This document shows positions 44,422 to 52,365 of a stretch of DNA of 64,000 nt, piece by piece. The first letter of the stretch is position 1; each line of letters starts with the position of its first letter. The translations under genes were made by a program, and so were the position numbers. The stretch comes from Moorena sp. SS36440bin_2 (GTDB lineage Bacteria > Cyanobacteriota > Cyanobacteriia > Cyanobacteriales > Coleofasciculaceae). Below the pieces are notes generated by a model. That model saw nothing but the letters and a program-made list of their open reading frames with translations. It did not search any database and had not been told where the DNA came from. The stretch spans positions 31,146 to 95,145 of the forward strand of contig WTKN01000171.1 of the NCBI GenBank assembly GCA_011524395.1. The letters run 5' to 3'.

Positions 44422-45012
44422 CTACCGTCCCCGCAATTCTGTTTCTAGTTTCCCTAAATCCTCTTTCAAGAAAACCGTAAGTTGCCCATTGAAAGCCTTA
44501 CCGCTATCATTTTGGGTTATTTCTATCCAATAAGCGTATTGTTCTCCTAACAAAAGTTGACCCTGTTCAGCTGACCACAGCGGTAGGTTTTGTCGCCGTG
44601 ATAACTCTAAGATTTCTCGAGAAGGATAGGTGTATACAAACTCAGCGCTATTGTAATCTCGATAAATCTGTGGACCATAGACAGTCCGCAGGGATTCCTC
44701 CAGGCGTTCGAGGGTTACCCCATTCACTTGGTCATGGATAGCAATGCGTTCACTGCGAATTGTACTCCGGTCTTTTGGATAAGAGATGCTACCGGGAGGC
44801 AAGACTGTGGCTTGAAAAGTAAATCGTTCCCCAGCCGTATCACTTTTGCGCACTACTAAGCCATCTCCAATACCAGGCCGTAGGGTGGGGTGACCGTTAA
44901 TCCATGCAGCAACTTGATCAGTTCTCTGACCAGGCAGGGCGCTAACCCGATTACCAGTTAGTGCGAATATAATGCCCAGTGATAGAAATGACCCTATTTT
45001 TATGACATTCAT
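44422..45012 (-). CDS. Secreted protein of unknown function
   Basis: About 196 aa from ATG 45012 (MNVIKIGSFLSLGIIFALTG), with a signal peptide cleaved near VSALPG. The mature part has repeated short conserved-looking phrases (AAWINGHPTLRPGIGDGLVV, SPS-like REILELSRR, YWIEITQNDSGK), and I take it for a conserved cyanobacterial hypothetical. An in-frame ATG at 45021 lies three codons upstream. Function unknown. Confidence 0.7.
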   Translation of the reverse strand: MNVIKIGSFLSLGIIFALTGNRVSALPGQRTDQVAAWINGHPTLRPGIGDGLVVRKSDTAGERFTFQATVLPPGSISYPKDRSTIRSERIAIHDQVNGVTLERLEESLRTVYGPQIYRDYNSAEFVYTYPSREILELSRRQNLPLWSAEQGQLLLGEQYAYWIEITQNDSGKAFNGQLTVFLKEDLGKLETELRGR

Positions 45013-45074
45013 AGAGAGCACCTGTTACCTGAGTCTTGGGTAAATTTTAGCATTTTTATACCCGAGTACAAAAA

Positions 45075-45098
45075 CCCCGACCTCCAAAAGAAGTCGGG
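45075..45098 (-). terminator. Hairpin downstream of the first porin gene
   Basis: CCCCGAC and GTCGGG pair around an 11-nt loop, with A- and T-rich flanks on both sides (AAAAA left, ATTTTT right). It lies about 170 bp beyond the stop codon of the minus-strand porin at 45266, so it could end that transcript. Confidence 0.5.
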
Positions 45099-45132
45099 AT
45101 GATTTTTACTAAAGCAAGATGGCTTTTAGAGC

Positions 45133-45209
45133 TGGTGGTGCGTTACGGGACAAGCTATCCCAACCCTGACTACCGTGAAAATGATGGCTAGCAGGTCCCT
45201 AACACACCC
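45133..45209. repeat. Dispersed element with GGTGCGTTACGGGA-type ends, copy 2
   Basis: GGTGGTGCGTTACGGGACAA to GGTCCCTAACACACCC, 77 bp, an imperfect terminal inverted repeat matching the element at 43803-43884. No coding content. Confidence 0.7.
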
Positions 45210-45265
45210 ACTATCTGCAGATAACTAAAAGCTAATAGCTAATAGCAACACCTAGAATCTATTAC

Positions 45266-46969
45266 CTAGAATCTAAAGGTGGTACGGATCGCTCCAACCC
45301 AAATCGTGTCATTGTCATCATCGTGATTAGGATTAAAAATCACGTAGGCTCCTGGAGTAATCGTGATGTTCTTGCTAATCGGGAATTTGTACTGTGCTTC
45401 AATCAGATAGGAAGTATCTTCATCTTCATCAGCACCATCAATGTCGGTAGCCTTAGGTGGCACACCTCCGGCAAAACTCAGCACAGCTCCCTCTTTGCCA
45501 AAATCTAGGAAAGACAGGTTAGCTGACCAAGTTAAGATTTCAGCATTGTCACCTTCTTCCACCGCACCATTATCATCTTCTGCGATCGCATCAACATAAC
45601 CAAACCAACCGCCTAGGTGAATTTGTGAGGTAAGGCTAAGACTCGCTTGTGCTCCAAAGCGATTAGCAGAGGTAGCCGTCTCCCCAAAGGGTTGCTTGGC
45701 CAAGTCACTACCAGTGCTACCGGAAAGATTCACATCTTCTCCTGGCTGGTAGCTACGGACGTAGGTCAAAGATATCTCCAAGTTATCAATGGGGGAAATC
45801 CCCAATTGAGCGCCAGCGCTATAGGCACCATTGAACAATCCATCTCCTTGGGCAGGGCTAGGCGCATCGCCATCATCAGCTAGATAAAGTAGTGATAGAT
45901 TCACCGCATCACTAAATTCATAGGTTAAAGCGGCACCAGCCCCCTCTGGTCCGCGAAGGGTTACGGGGTTACGGCGGACAAACCGCGATAAGCCACCAGT
46001 GCCACTGCTTTCCAGGAAGGGGTTGGTAGGGTCAAAAGGGTCATCCAAGGCAAGCCCAGATGTTCCCACATAAGCCGTGGTTTTTGTACCAATGGGGAAA
46101 CGGTAGAACACGTCAGGAATTTCAACATCGTTGCCACTATCCGCATCATGACCCAAGCGAGCCATGTCGGTACCGGTCACATCACTGAGTTGAGTAAAGT
46201 TTCCTGCTTCCAAACGAATTCTCAACCGGTCTTTCCCGGTGAAGCTGGTATTTAAGTTCAGACGTACCCGGTTGCTTAAGGTAATGTTTTCATCAATATC
46301 ATCTCCACTACCATCAGCTTGTTCTTCTCCAAAGGCACCAGCGAAGGTAAAGATCACCTCCCCTTGGAGTTTGGTGGTGGTGGAGAACTGATGATCTTCT
46401 AGGAAAGCTACTCGACCTTCCAGGTTATCCACCCGTGCCCCTAGGGTCGCCAGTTCCGCTTCAAACTCCTGAATCAGCCGTTGCAGGGTTTCCAGGTCTT
46501 CCCGGGTAATAAAATCAGCGGTGCTAGCCGCAATTAACCGCTCAATCTGGTTCAAGCAAGCATTCAAACCAGCCGCAAACTCATAACGGGTAGTTGCCCG
46601 GTTTCCACGGAATGTGCGGTTAGGATAACCAGCGATACAACCATAGCGTTCTACCAGAGAGCGGAGAGCTTCATAGGCCCAGTCACCAGGAGATACATCC
46701 CGCAGTTGGGAAACACTGGTTACCTGCTCTAGGGCATCTACATCAGTACTGTTGCTGTTGTAGAGATTGATTTGTTGTAAAATTTCCGAGTTAGACTCAC
46801 CCTTAGACTCACCCTTAGCCTGGGCAACCGATAGCTCTTGTGGAGCCGGAAGGGTTTCAGTAGAAGATGCCTCAAGCTTGGGAGCACCATAGGCGTTGTT
46901 AGCCACCAGTAATGAAGCCCCTACCAAAGCGGGACTATATTTGATCGTATTCCAAAAACTTGTTGACAT
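45266..46969 (-). CDS. SLH-domain OprB-type outer membrane porin (iron uptake porin family), copy 1
   Basis: 567 aa. Signal peptide to about residue 29 (ANNAYGAP), an SLH domain (VTSVSQLRDVSPGDWAYEAL, CIAGYPNRTFRGNRATTRYE), a coiled coil (LETLQRLIQEFEAELATLGA), then an OprB beta-barrel from about residue 200 to the C-terminal Phe (RTTFRF) typical of outer membrane proteins. The SLH domain anchors the protein to the wall, and the barrel passes small solutes; members are annotated as iron uptake porins. It is the last of three tandem paralogs and is about 300 bp from copy 2. The N-terminal 200 residues are nearly identical among the three, and the barrels differ. Confidence 0.93.
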   Translation of the reverse strand: MSTSFWNTIKYSPALVGASLLVANNAYGAPKLEASSTETLPAPQELSVAQAKGESKGESNSEILQQINLYNSNSTDVDALEQVTSVSQLRDVSPGDWAYEALRSLVERYGCIAGYPNRTFRGNRATTRYEFAAGLNACLNQIERLIAASTADFITREDLETLQRLIQEFEAELATLGARVDNLEGRVAFLEDHQFSTTTKLQGEVIFTFAGAFGEEQADGSGDDIDENITLSNRVRLNLNTSFTGKDRLRIRLEAGNFTQLSDVTGTDMARLGHDADSGNDVEIPDVFYRFPIGTKTTAYVGTSGLALDDPFDPTNPFLESSGTGGLSRFVRRNPVTLRGPEGAGAALTYEFSDAVNLSLLYLADDGDAPSPAQGDGLFNGAYSAGAQLGISPIDNLEISLTYVRSYQPGEDVNLSGSTGSDLAKQPFGETATSANRFGAQASLSLTSQIHLGGWFGYVDAIAEDDNGAVEEGDNAEILTWSANLSFLDFGKEGAVLSFAGGVPPKATDIDGADEDEDTSYLIEAQYKFPISKNITITPGAYVIFNPNHDDDNDTIWVGAIRTTFRF

Positions 46970-47287
46970 CAGTTGTCAATCAACCTCAACCCTAATAGAT
47001 AATACTTTTGGACTAAAATTACTCCGCAACCCTCAATTATAACCACTAAAATTAGTTATGTCTAGGATAACTCTGGATTAGTATATCATTTTTTTTGTAA
47101 TTATTCGAGAAAGATACTCATCCTCGATTTTAGTCACTTATGAGACGAGTCTCTATATACCGGTTGAGGTTGAAGGGGAAGTCAAGCTTTATCATAAAGT
47201 AATCAGCTATCTCCTGATAACTCATAGCAGATAGCTGATAGCAAACCCTAGAATTTTTACTTAGAATTTTTAACTAGAATCTATTAC
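46970..47287. other. Promoter region of porin copy 1
   Basis: Holds TATATCATTTTTTTTGTAAT, CGAGAAAGATACTCATCCTCG (a partial palindrome, CGAG...CTCG) and ATACCGGTTGAGGTTGAAG. The same order is found upstream of copies 2 and 3, so the control region was duplicated with the genes. CAGCTAT repeats lie near 47200-47240. Confidence 0.6.
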
Positions 47288-48979
47288 CTAGAATCTAAAG
47301 GTGGTACGAATTGCTCCAACCCAAATCGTGTCATTGTCATCATCGTGATTAGGATTGAAAATCACGTAGGCTCCTGGAGTAATCAGGATGTTCTTGCTAA
47401 TCGGGAATTTGTACTGTGCCTCAATCAGGTAGGACGTATCATCATCTTCGTCACCCCCATCAATTTCCGTAGCCTTAGGTGGCACACCCCCGGCAATACT
47501 GAACACAGCTCCCTCTTTGCCTACATCAAGGAAAGACAGGCTGGCTAGCCAAGTGATAATGTCAGCATTGTCACCTTCTTCGACATTACCATTATCATCT
47601 TCTGCGATCGCATCAAGATAACCAAACCAACCGCCTAGGTGAATTTGTTCGGTCAGGCGAAAACTGGCTTGTGCTCCAAAGCGATTGGCAGAGGTAGCGG
47701 TCTCGCCAAAAGGCTCCCTGGCCAGGTCACTACCAGTGCTACCGGAAATATTCACATCCTCTCCTGGCTGGTAGCTACGGACGTAGGTCAAAGATATCTC
47801 CAAGTTATCAATGGGTGAAATACCCAGTTGAGCACCAGCGCTATAGGCACCATTGAACAATCCATCTCCTTGGGCAGGACTAGGCGCATCACCACCATCA
47901 GCTAGATAAAGCAGTGATAGATTCACCGCATCACTAAATTCATAGCTGAAACCGGCACCTGCTCCCTCTGGTCCCCGATGGGTTAGGGGGTTACGGCTGA
48001 CAAACCGGGATAACGCACCAGTGCCACTGCTTTCCAGGAAGGGGTTGGTCGGGTCGAAAATGTCCTCTATCTCAAGCTCAACGGTTCCCACATAAGCCGT
48101 GAATTTTTCACCAATGGGGAAACGGTAGTACAACTTACTAATTTCCACATCGTTGCCACCACCCTCATCATGACCCAAGCGAGCCATGTCGGTACCAGTC
48201 ACATCACTGAGACTAGTGAAGTTTGCTGCCTGCAAACGAGTTCTCAACAGGTCTTTACCAGTGAAGCTGCTATCGAAAACCAGACGTACGCGATCGCTTA
48301 AGGTAATGTTTTGATCAAAGTCATCCCCACTACCATCAGCTTGTTCTTCCCCAAAGGCACCAGCGAAGGTAAACAGAACCTCCCCTTTTAGTTTGGTGGT
48401 GGTAGAGAACTGATGGTCTTCTAGGAACGCTACTCGACCTTCCAGGTTATCCACCCGTGCCCCTAGGGTAGCCAGTTCCGCTTCAAACTCCTGAATCAGC
48501 CGTTGCAGGGTTTCCAGGTCTTCCCGGGTAATAAAATCAGCGGTGCTAGCCGCAATTAACCGCTCAATCTGGTTCAAGCAAGCATTCAAACCAGCCGCAA
48601 ACTCATAACGGGTAGTTGCCCGGTTTCCACGGAATGTGCGGTTAGGATAACCAGCGATACAACCATAGCGTTCTACCAGAGAGCGGAGAGCTTCATAGGC
48701 CCAGTCACCAGGAGATACATCCCGCAGTTGGGAAACACTGGTGACCTGGTCTATCGAATCTACATTAGTGCCCTCGTTATTGTAGATATTAATTTGTTGT
48801 AAAATTTCCGAGTTAGACTCACTGGTCGCCTGAGCAACCGTTAGCTCTTGTGGAGCCAGTTGAGTTTCAGTAGAAGATTCCTCAAGGCTGGGAGCACCAT
48901 AGGCACTGTTAGCCACCAGCAGTGAAGCCCCTAGCAAAGCGGGGCTATATTTGATCGTATTCCAAAAACTTGTTGACAT
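47288..48979 (-). CDS. SLH-domain OprB-type outer membrane porin, copy 2
   Basis: 563 aa, same architecture as copies 1 and 3: signal peptide (VANSAYGAP), SLH domain, coiled coil and OprB barrel ending RTTFRF. It differs most from the others in the barrel's first third (DDFDQNITLSDRVRLVFDSS, YYRFPIGEKFTAYVGTVELE), probably altering loops and pore lining. Its upstream region is interrupted by a 378-bp MITE, between about 165 and 545 bp ahead of the ATG, which may change its expression relative to the other copies. Confidence 0.93.
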   Translation of the reverse strand: MSTSFWNTIKYSPALLGASLLVANSAYGAPSLEESSTETQLAPQELTVAQATSESNSEILQQINIYNNEGTNVDSIDQVTSVSQLRDVSPGDWAYEALRSLVERYGCIAGYPNRTFRGNRATTRYEFAAGLNACLNQIERLIAASTADFITREDLETLQRLIQEFEAELATLGARVDNLEGRVAFLEDHQFSTTTKLKGEVLFTFAGAFGEEQADGSGDDFDQNITLSDRVRLVFDSSFTGKDLLRTRLQAANFTSLSDVTGTDMARLGHDEGGGNDVEISKLYYRFPIGEKFTAYVGTVELEIEDIFDPTNPFLESSGTGALSRFVSRNPLTHRGPEGAGAGFSYEFSDAVNLSLLYLADGGDAPSPAQGDGLFNGAYSAGAQLGISPIDNLEISLTYVRSYQPGEDVNISGSTGSDLAREPFGETATSANRFGAQASFRLTEQIHLGGWFGYLDAIAEDDNGNVEEGDNADIITWLASLSFLDVGKEGAVFSIAGGVPPKATEIDGGDEDDDTSYLIEAQYKFPISKNILITPGAYVIFNPNHDDDNDTIWVGAIRTTFRF

Positions 48980-49143
48980 AAGTTGTCAATCAACCTCACA
49001 CCTAGTAGACAACACTCTTGGACTTAATGCAGTCCGCAACTTTTTCCTACAACCACTAAAATTCGTTAGTTATAGGACAACTCTGGAGTAGCATATCATT
49101 TTTTTTGTGATTATTCGAGAAAGATACTCATCCTCGATTTTAG
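48980..49143 (-). promoter_or_regulatory. Upstream region of porin copy 2
   Basis: Repeats the block seen before copies 1 and 3: ATATCATTTTTTTTGTGATT, then CGAGAAAGATACTCATCCTCG. It is cut at TTTTAG (49143) by a MITE and resumes at TCACTTACG (49522). Confidence 0.6.
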
Positions 49144-49521
49144 CTGTCCGGCAAAAGAAGCCCCACACCTAATGCGCAGCATAGGTGTGGGATGAATTTT
49201 GCACAGAGTATGTATGGAATTGCTATAATAGATGTACTGATAAACAAAGCCGTTCGCGTTCGCGCAGCGTCGCCTACGGCGAAAGCGTGGCCAAAGGCCT
49301 TAAATGCTGGTTTGTCAGCTATTTAACTAGCGAAAAAATCGAATTTTTGTATTGTTCCGGCGCGGAGGGGCATCCCGTGTCGTTAATAAAGCTTACCGTT
49401 CGCGTAGCGTGGCCAAAGGCCTTGTATCCGTTCGCGCAGCGTCGGCGAAAGCCGATACCGTTGGGTGGAGTTGGTAAGAAGCCCACACTGTAATCTTTGA
49501 TTCAGTGTGGGAGTATGTCAC
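49144..49521 (+). mobile_element. IS605-type MITE without transposase, 378 bp
   Basis: The left end is CTGTCCGGCAAAAGAAGCC with hairpin CCACACCTA/TAGGTGTGG and GATGAATTTTGCACAGAGTA. The right end is GGTAAGAAGCC with hairpin CCCACACTG/CAGTGTGGG and GTATGTCAC. The empty site is visible upstream of porin copy 1 (CGATTTTAG-TCACTTATG). Here TTTTAG is followed by the element and then TCACTTACG, so the insertion lies exactly after TTAG with no target duplication, as in IS200/IS605. The interior holds two copies of the CGTTCGCGTAGCGTGGCC repeat and no coding sequence. Confidence 0.88.
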
Positions 49522-49698
49522 TCACTTACGATAGCAGTTTAATTAACCAACAGAGCAATGGGGTCTGTGCGAAGTGCAATTATACCGGTTGAGGTTTAAG
49601 GGGAGGTAAAGCTTTATCCTAAACTAGTCAGCTATCAGCTGATAACTCACAGCAGATAGCTGATAGCAAACCTTAGGATTTTTAGCTAGTATTTTTAC
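49522..49698. other. Rest of the intergenic region between porin copies 3 and 2
   Basis: Continues the duplicated porin control region (ACAGAGCAATGGGGTCTGTG, ATACCGGTTGAGGTTTAAG) and includes CAGCTATC/GATAGCTG inverted repeats near 49630-49665. Confidence 0.5.
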
Positions 49699-51396
49699 CT
49701 AGAATTTAAAGGTGGTACGGATGGCTCCAACCCAAATCGTATCATCATCACCATCATTGTGATTAGGATTGAAAATCACGTAGGCTCCTGGAGTAATCAG
49801 GATGTTCTTGCTAATCGGGAATTTGTACTGTGCCTCAATCAGGTAGGAAGTATCCTCATCGTCATCAGCACCATCAATGTCGGTAGCCTTAGGTGGCATA
49901 CCCCCAGCAAAACTGAGCACAGCTCCCTCTTTGCCAAAATCGACGAAAGACAGGTTGGCTGCCCAAGTTAAGATTTCAGCATTGTCACCTTCTTCCACGG
50001 TACCATTATCATCTTCTGCGATCGCATCAATATAACCAAACCAACCGCCTAGGTGAATTTGTGAGCTCAGGCGAAGACTGGCTTGTGCTCCTAAGCGATT
50101 AGCGGAGGTAGGCACGCCGTTGCCGAAGGGGCGCTTAGCCAGGGGACTACCAGTGCTACCGGAAAGATTGATATCCCCTTCTCGTTGGTGGCTACGGACG
50201 TAGATCAAAGATAAATCCAAGTTATCAATGGGGGAGATAGCCAGTTCAGCACCAGCACTATAGGAACCATTGAACAATCCTAAGCCCTCGCCAGGATTAG
50301 GCGCATCACCATCATCAGCCAAATAAAGTACTGATAGTTTCAAGGCATTACTAAATTTATAGCTGAAACCGGCACCAGCTCCCTCTGCTCCGCGAAGGGT
50401 TAGGGGGTTACGGCGGTTAAACCGGGATAAGGCACCACTGCCACTGCTTGCCAGGAAGGGATTGGTCGGGTTGAAAATGTTATTCAAGTCAAGGCCAGTG
50501 GTTCCCACATAACCCCTGAATTTCTTACCAATAGGGAAACGGTAGTACAAGTCATTAATCTCAACATCGTTGCCACCACCGGCATCATGACCCAAGCGAG
50601 CCATGTCAGTACCAGTCACACCAGCGAGACTAGTAAAGTTTCCTGCCTGCAAACGAGTTCTCAACCGGTCTTTACCAGTGAAGCTGGTATCGAAATTCAG
50701 ACGTACGCGATCGCTTAAGGTAATGTTTTCATCAATATCATCCCCACTACCATCAGCTTTTTGATCCCCAAAGGCACCAGCGAAGGTAAAGATCACCTCC
50801 CCTTTGAGTTTGGTGGTGGTAGAGAACTGATGGTCTTCTAGGAAAGCCACCCGACCTTCTAGGTTATCCACCCGTGCCCCTAGGGTAGCCAATTCTGCTT
50901 CAAACTCCTGAATCAGCCGTTGCAGGGTTTCCAGGTCTTCCCGGGTAATAAAATCAGCGGTGCTAGCCGCAATTAACCGCTCAATCTGGTTCAAGCAAGC
51001 ATTCAAACCAGCCGCAAACTCATAACGGGTAGTTGCCCGGTTTCCACGGAATGTGCGGTTAGGATAACCAGCGATACAACCATAGCGTTCTACCAGAGAG
51101 CGGAGAGCTTCATAGGCCCAGTCACCAGGAGATACATCCCGCAGTTGGGAAACACTGGTGACCTGGTCTAGCTCATCTACATCCTTGCCCTCGTTGTTGT
51201 AGATATTGATTTGTTGTAGGATTTCCGAGTTAGACTCACTGGTCGCCTGAGCAACGGTTAGCTCTTGTGGAGCCACTTGAGTTTCAGTAGAAGATTCCTC
51301 AAGACTGGGAGCACCATAAGCGCTGTTAGCCACCAGCAGTGAAGCCCCTAGCAAAGCGGGACTATACTTGATCGTATTCCAAAAAACTGTTGACAT
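49699..51396 (-). CDS. SLH-domain OprB-type outer membrane porin, copy 3
   Basis: 565 aa, first of the three tandem porins in transcription direction. Signal peptide, SLH domain (SVSQLRDVSPGDWAYEALRS), coiled coil (RVDNLEGRVAFLEDHQFS) and OprB barrel ending RTTFKF. The barrel has its own variants (YYRFPIGKKFRGYVGTTGLD, RSHQREGDINLSGSTGSPLA). The DNA encoding residues about 75-200 is almost the same as in copies 1 and 2, including silent positions. Confidence 0.93.
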   Translation of the reverse strand: MSTVFWNTIKYSPALLGASLLVANSAYGAPSLEESSTETQVAPQELTVAQATSESNSEILQQINIYNNEGKDVDELDQVTSVSQLRDVSPGDWAYEALRSLVERYGCIAGYPNRTFRGNRATTRYEFAAGLNACLNQIERLIAASTADFITREDLETLQRLIQEFEAELATLGARVDNLEGRVAFLEDHQFSTTTKLKGEVIFTFAGAFGDQKADGSGDDIDENITLSDRVRLNFDTSFTGKDRLRTRLQAGNFTSLAGVTGTDMARLGHDAGGGNDVEINDLYYRFPIGKKFRGYVGTTGLDLNNIFNPTNPFLASSGSGALSRFNRRNPLTLRGAEGAGAGFSYKFSNALKLSVLYLADDGDAPNPGEGLGLFNGSYSAGAELAISPIDNLDLSLIYVRSHQREGDINLSGSTGSPLAKRPFGNGVPTSANRLGAQASLRLSSQIHLGGWFGYIDAIAEDDNGTVEEGDNAEILTWAANLSFVDFGKEGAVLSFAGGMPPKATDIDGADDDEDTSYLIEAQYKFPISKNILITPGAYVIFNPNHNDGDDDTIWVGAIRTTFKF

Positions 51397-51839
51397 AAGT
51401 TGTCAATCAACCTCACACCTAATAGACAAAACTCTTGGACTCAACGCAGTCCGCATCTTTTTCCTACAACCACCAAAATTCGTTAGTTATAGGACAACTC
51501 TGAAGTAGCATATCATTTTTTTTGTGCTCAGGGGAGCTAGCTTTTCGATAAAAATACTCGATTGTAGTGATGTAGGATACTAATCTTTTGAAGCAACAGA
51601 GCAATAGCTGTCTGTGCTCAGTGCGACTATACCGGTTGAGGTTGAAGAGCAGGTAAGGCTTTGGTAATACTCAGGTTAAGAAAAAGGCTTTTATGTTTAG
51701 GGGTAGCATATTATTTGGCAAGGCTATGATATAGCAATCCTAATTGCGACGTCAACAAGCAAGAGGAGCAAATTATTACCCATGTTTGCCCTCTTGCCTT
51801 GTTCTGGTATATCAAAACAAAAAATTAACGAGCGAGAGT
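51397..51839. other. Promoter region of porin copy 3 and spacer
   Basis: Shares ATATCATTTTTTTTGTG and ATACCGGTTGAGGTTGAAG with the other two porin upstream regions. The rest is AT-rich with no recognised gene. Confidence 0.5.
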
Positions 51840-51873
51840 TAGCCACCTAATTTATTGGGTGGGCGTGGAGCGA

Positions 51874-51891
51874 GCCGGGATTTATCCCGGC
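51874..51891. repeat. Subterminal hairpin of the IS605-type left end
   Basis: GCCGGGA-TTTA-TCCCGGC, a 7-bp GC stem with a 4-nt loop followed by TTTTGTG on the plus strand, directly after the tnpA stop codon. It is probably the TnpA recognition hairpin and may also act as a terminator. Confidence 0.6.
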
Positions 51892-51898
51892 TTTTGTG

Positions 51899-52334
51899 TT
51901 ATTTGCCTTTTTGATTCTCTATATACCTTTTGACGGTTTCTGTGTTAGCGTTTCCGGTGGTTGAGCAAAAATAACTAGGAGACCAAAGGGTTGGGAGTTT
52001 TAGCAATTCAGGGAACTCTCTTCTAAGATAATGGGAAGCTCGCCCTTTTACTCTTTTGATTATTACTGACGGAGCAAAAGTAGGATCGACTTCCAAGAAC
52101 ATGTGAACGTGATCTGGCATTATCTCGCTTTGCGATCAGTCGCCAGTTGTTTTCTGTGCATAAGTCAAAAATAATATCTTGTAGTCTCATTTTAATTTTT
52201 CCAATGAGTACAGATTTCCTCCTTTTAGGGCACCAGACGAAGTGGTAATTCAGCAATGTCACCGAGTGTGGATTCGTCCTGAAAATATTTTCAGATATCG
52301 TAGTCATAGGCGTTGACAGTGGGTGTATATTCAA
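51899..52334 (-). pseudogene. tnpA: TnpA Y1 transposase (IS200/IS605), frameshifted
   Basis: The first part, from ATG 52334, reads VTLLNYHFVWCPKRRKSVLI then DLCTENNWRLIAK. Near 52128 the coding moves to another frame: EIMPDHVHMFLEVDPTFAPS (HUH motif HVH), KRVKGRASHYLRREFPEL, then VKRYIENQKGK with the catalytic-tyrosine segment. Joined, they would give a normal-length TnpA. A 1- or 2-base indel in CGCAAAGCGAGATAATG is the lesion. Confidence 0.88.
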
Positions 52335-52365
52335 TATATAATATAGACAATGAGTAAGTAATAAG

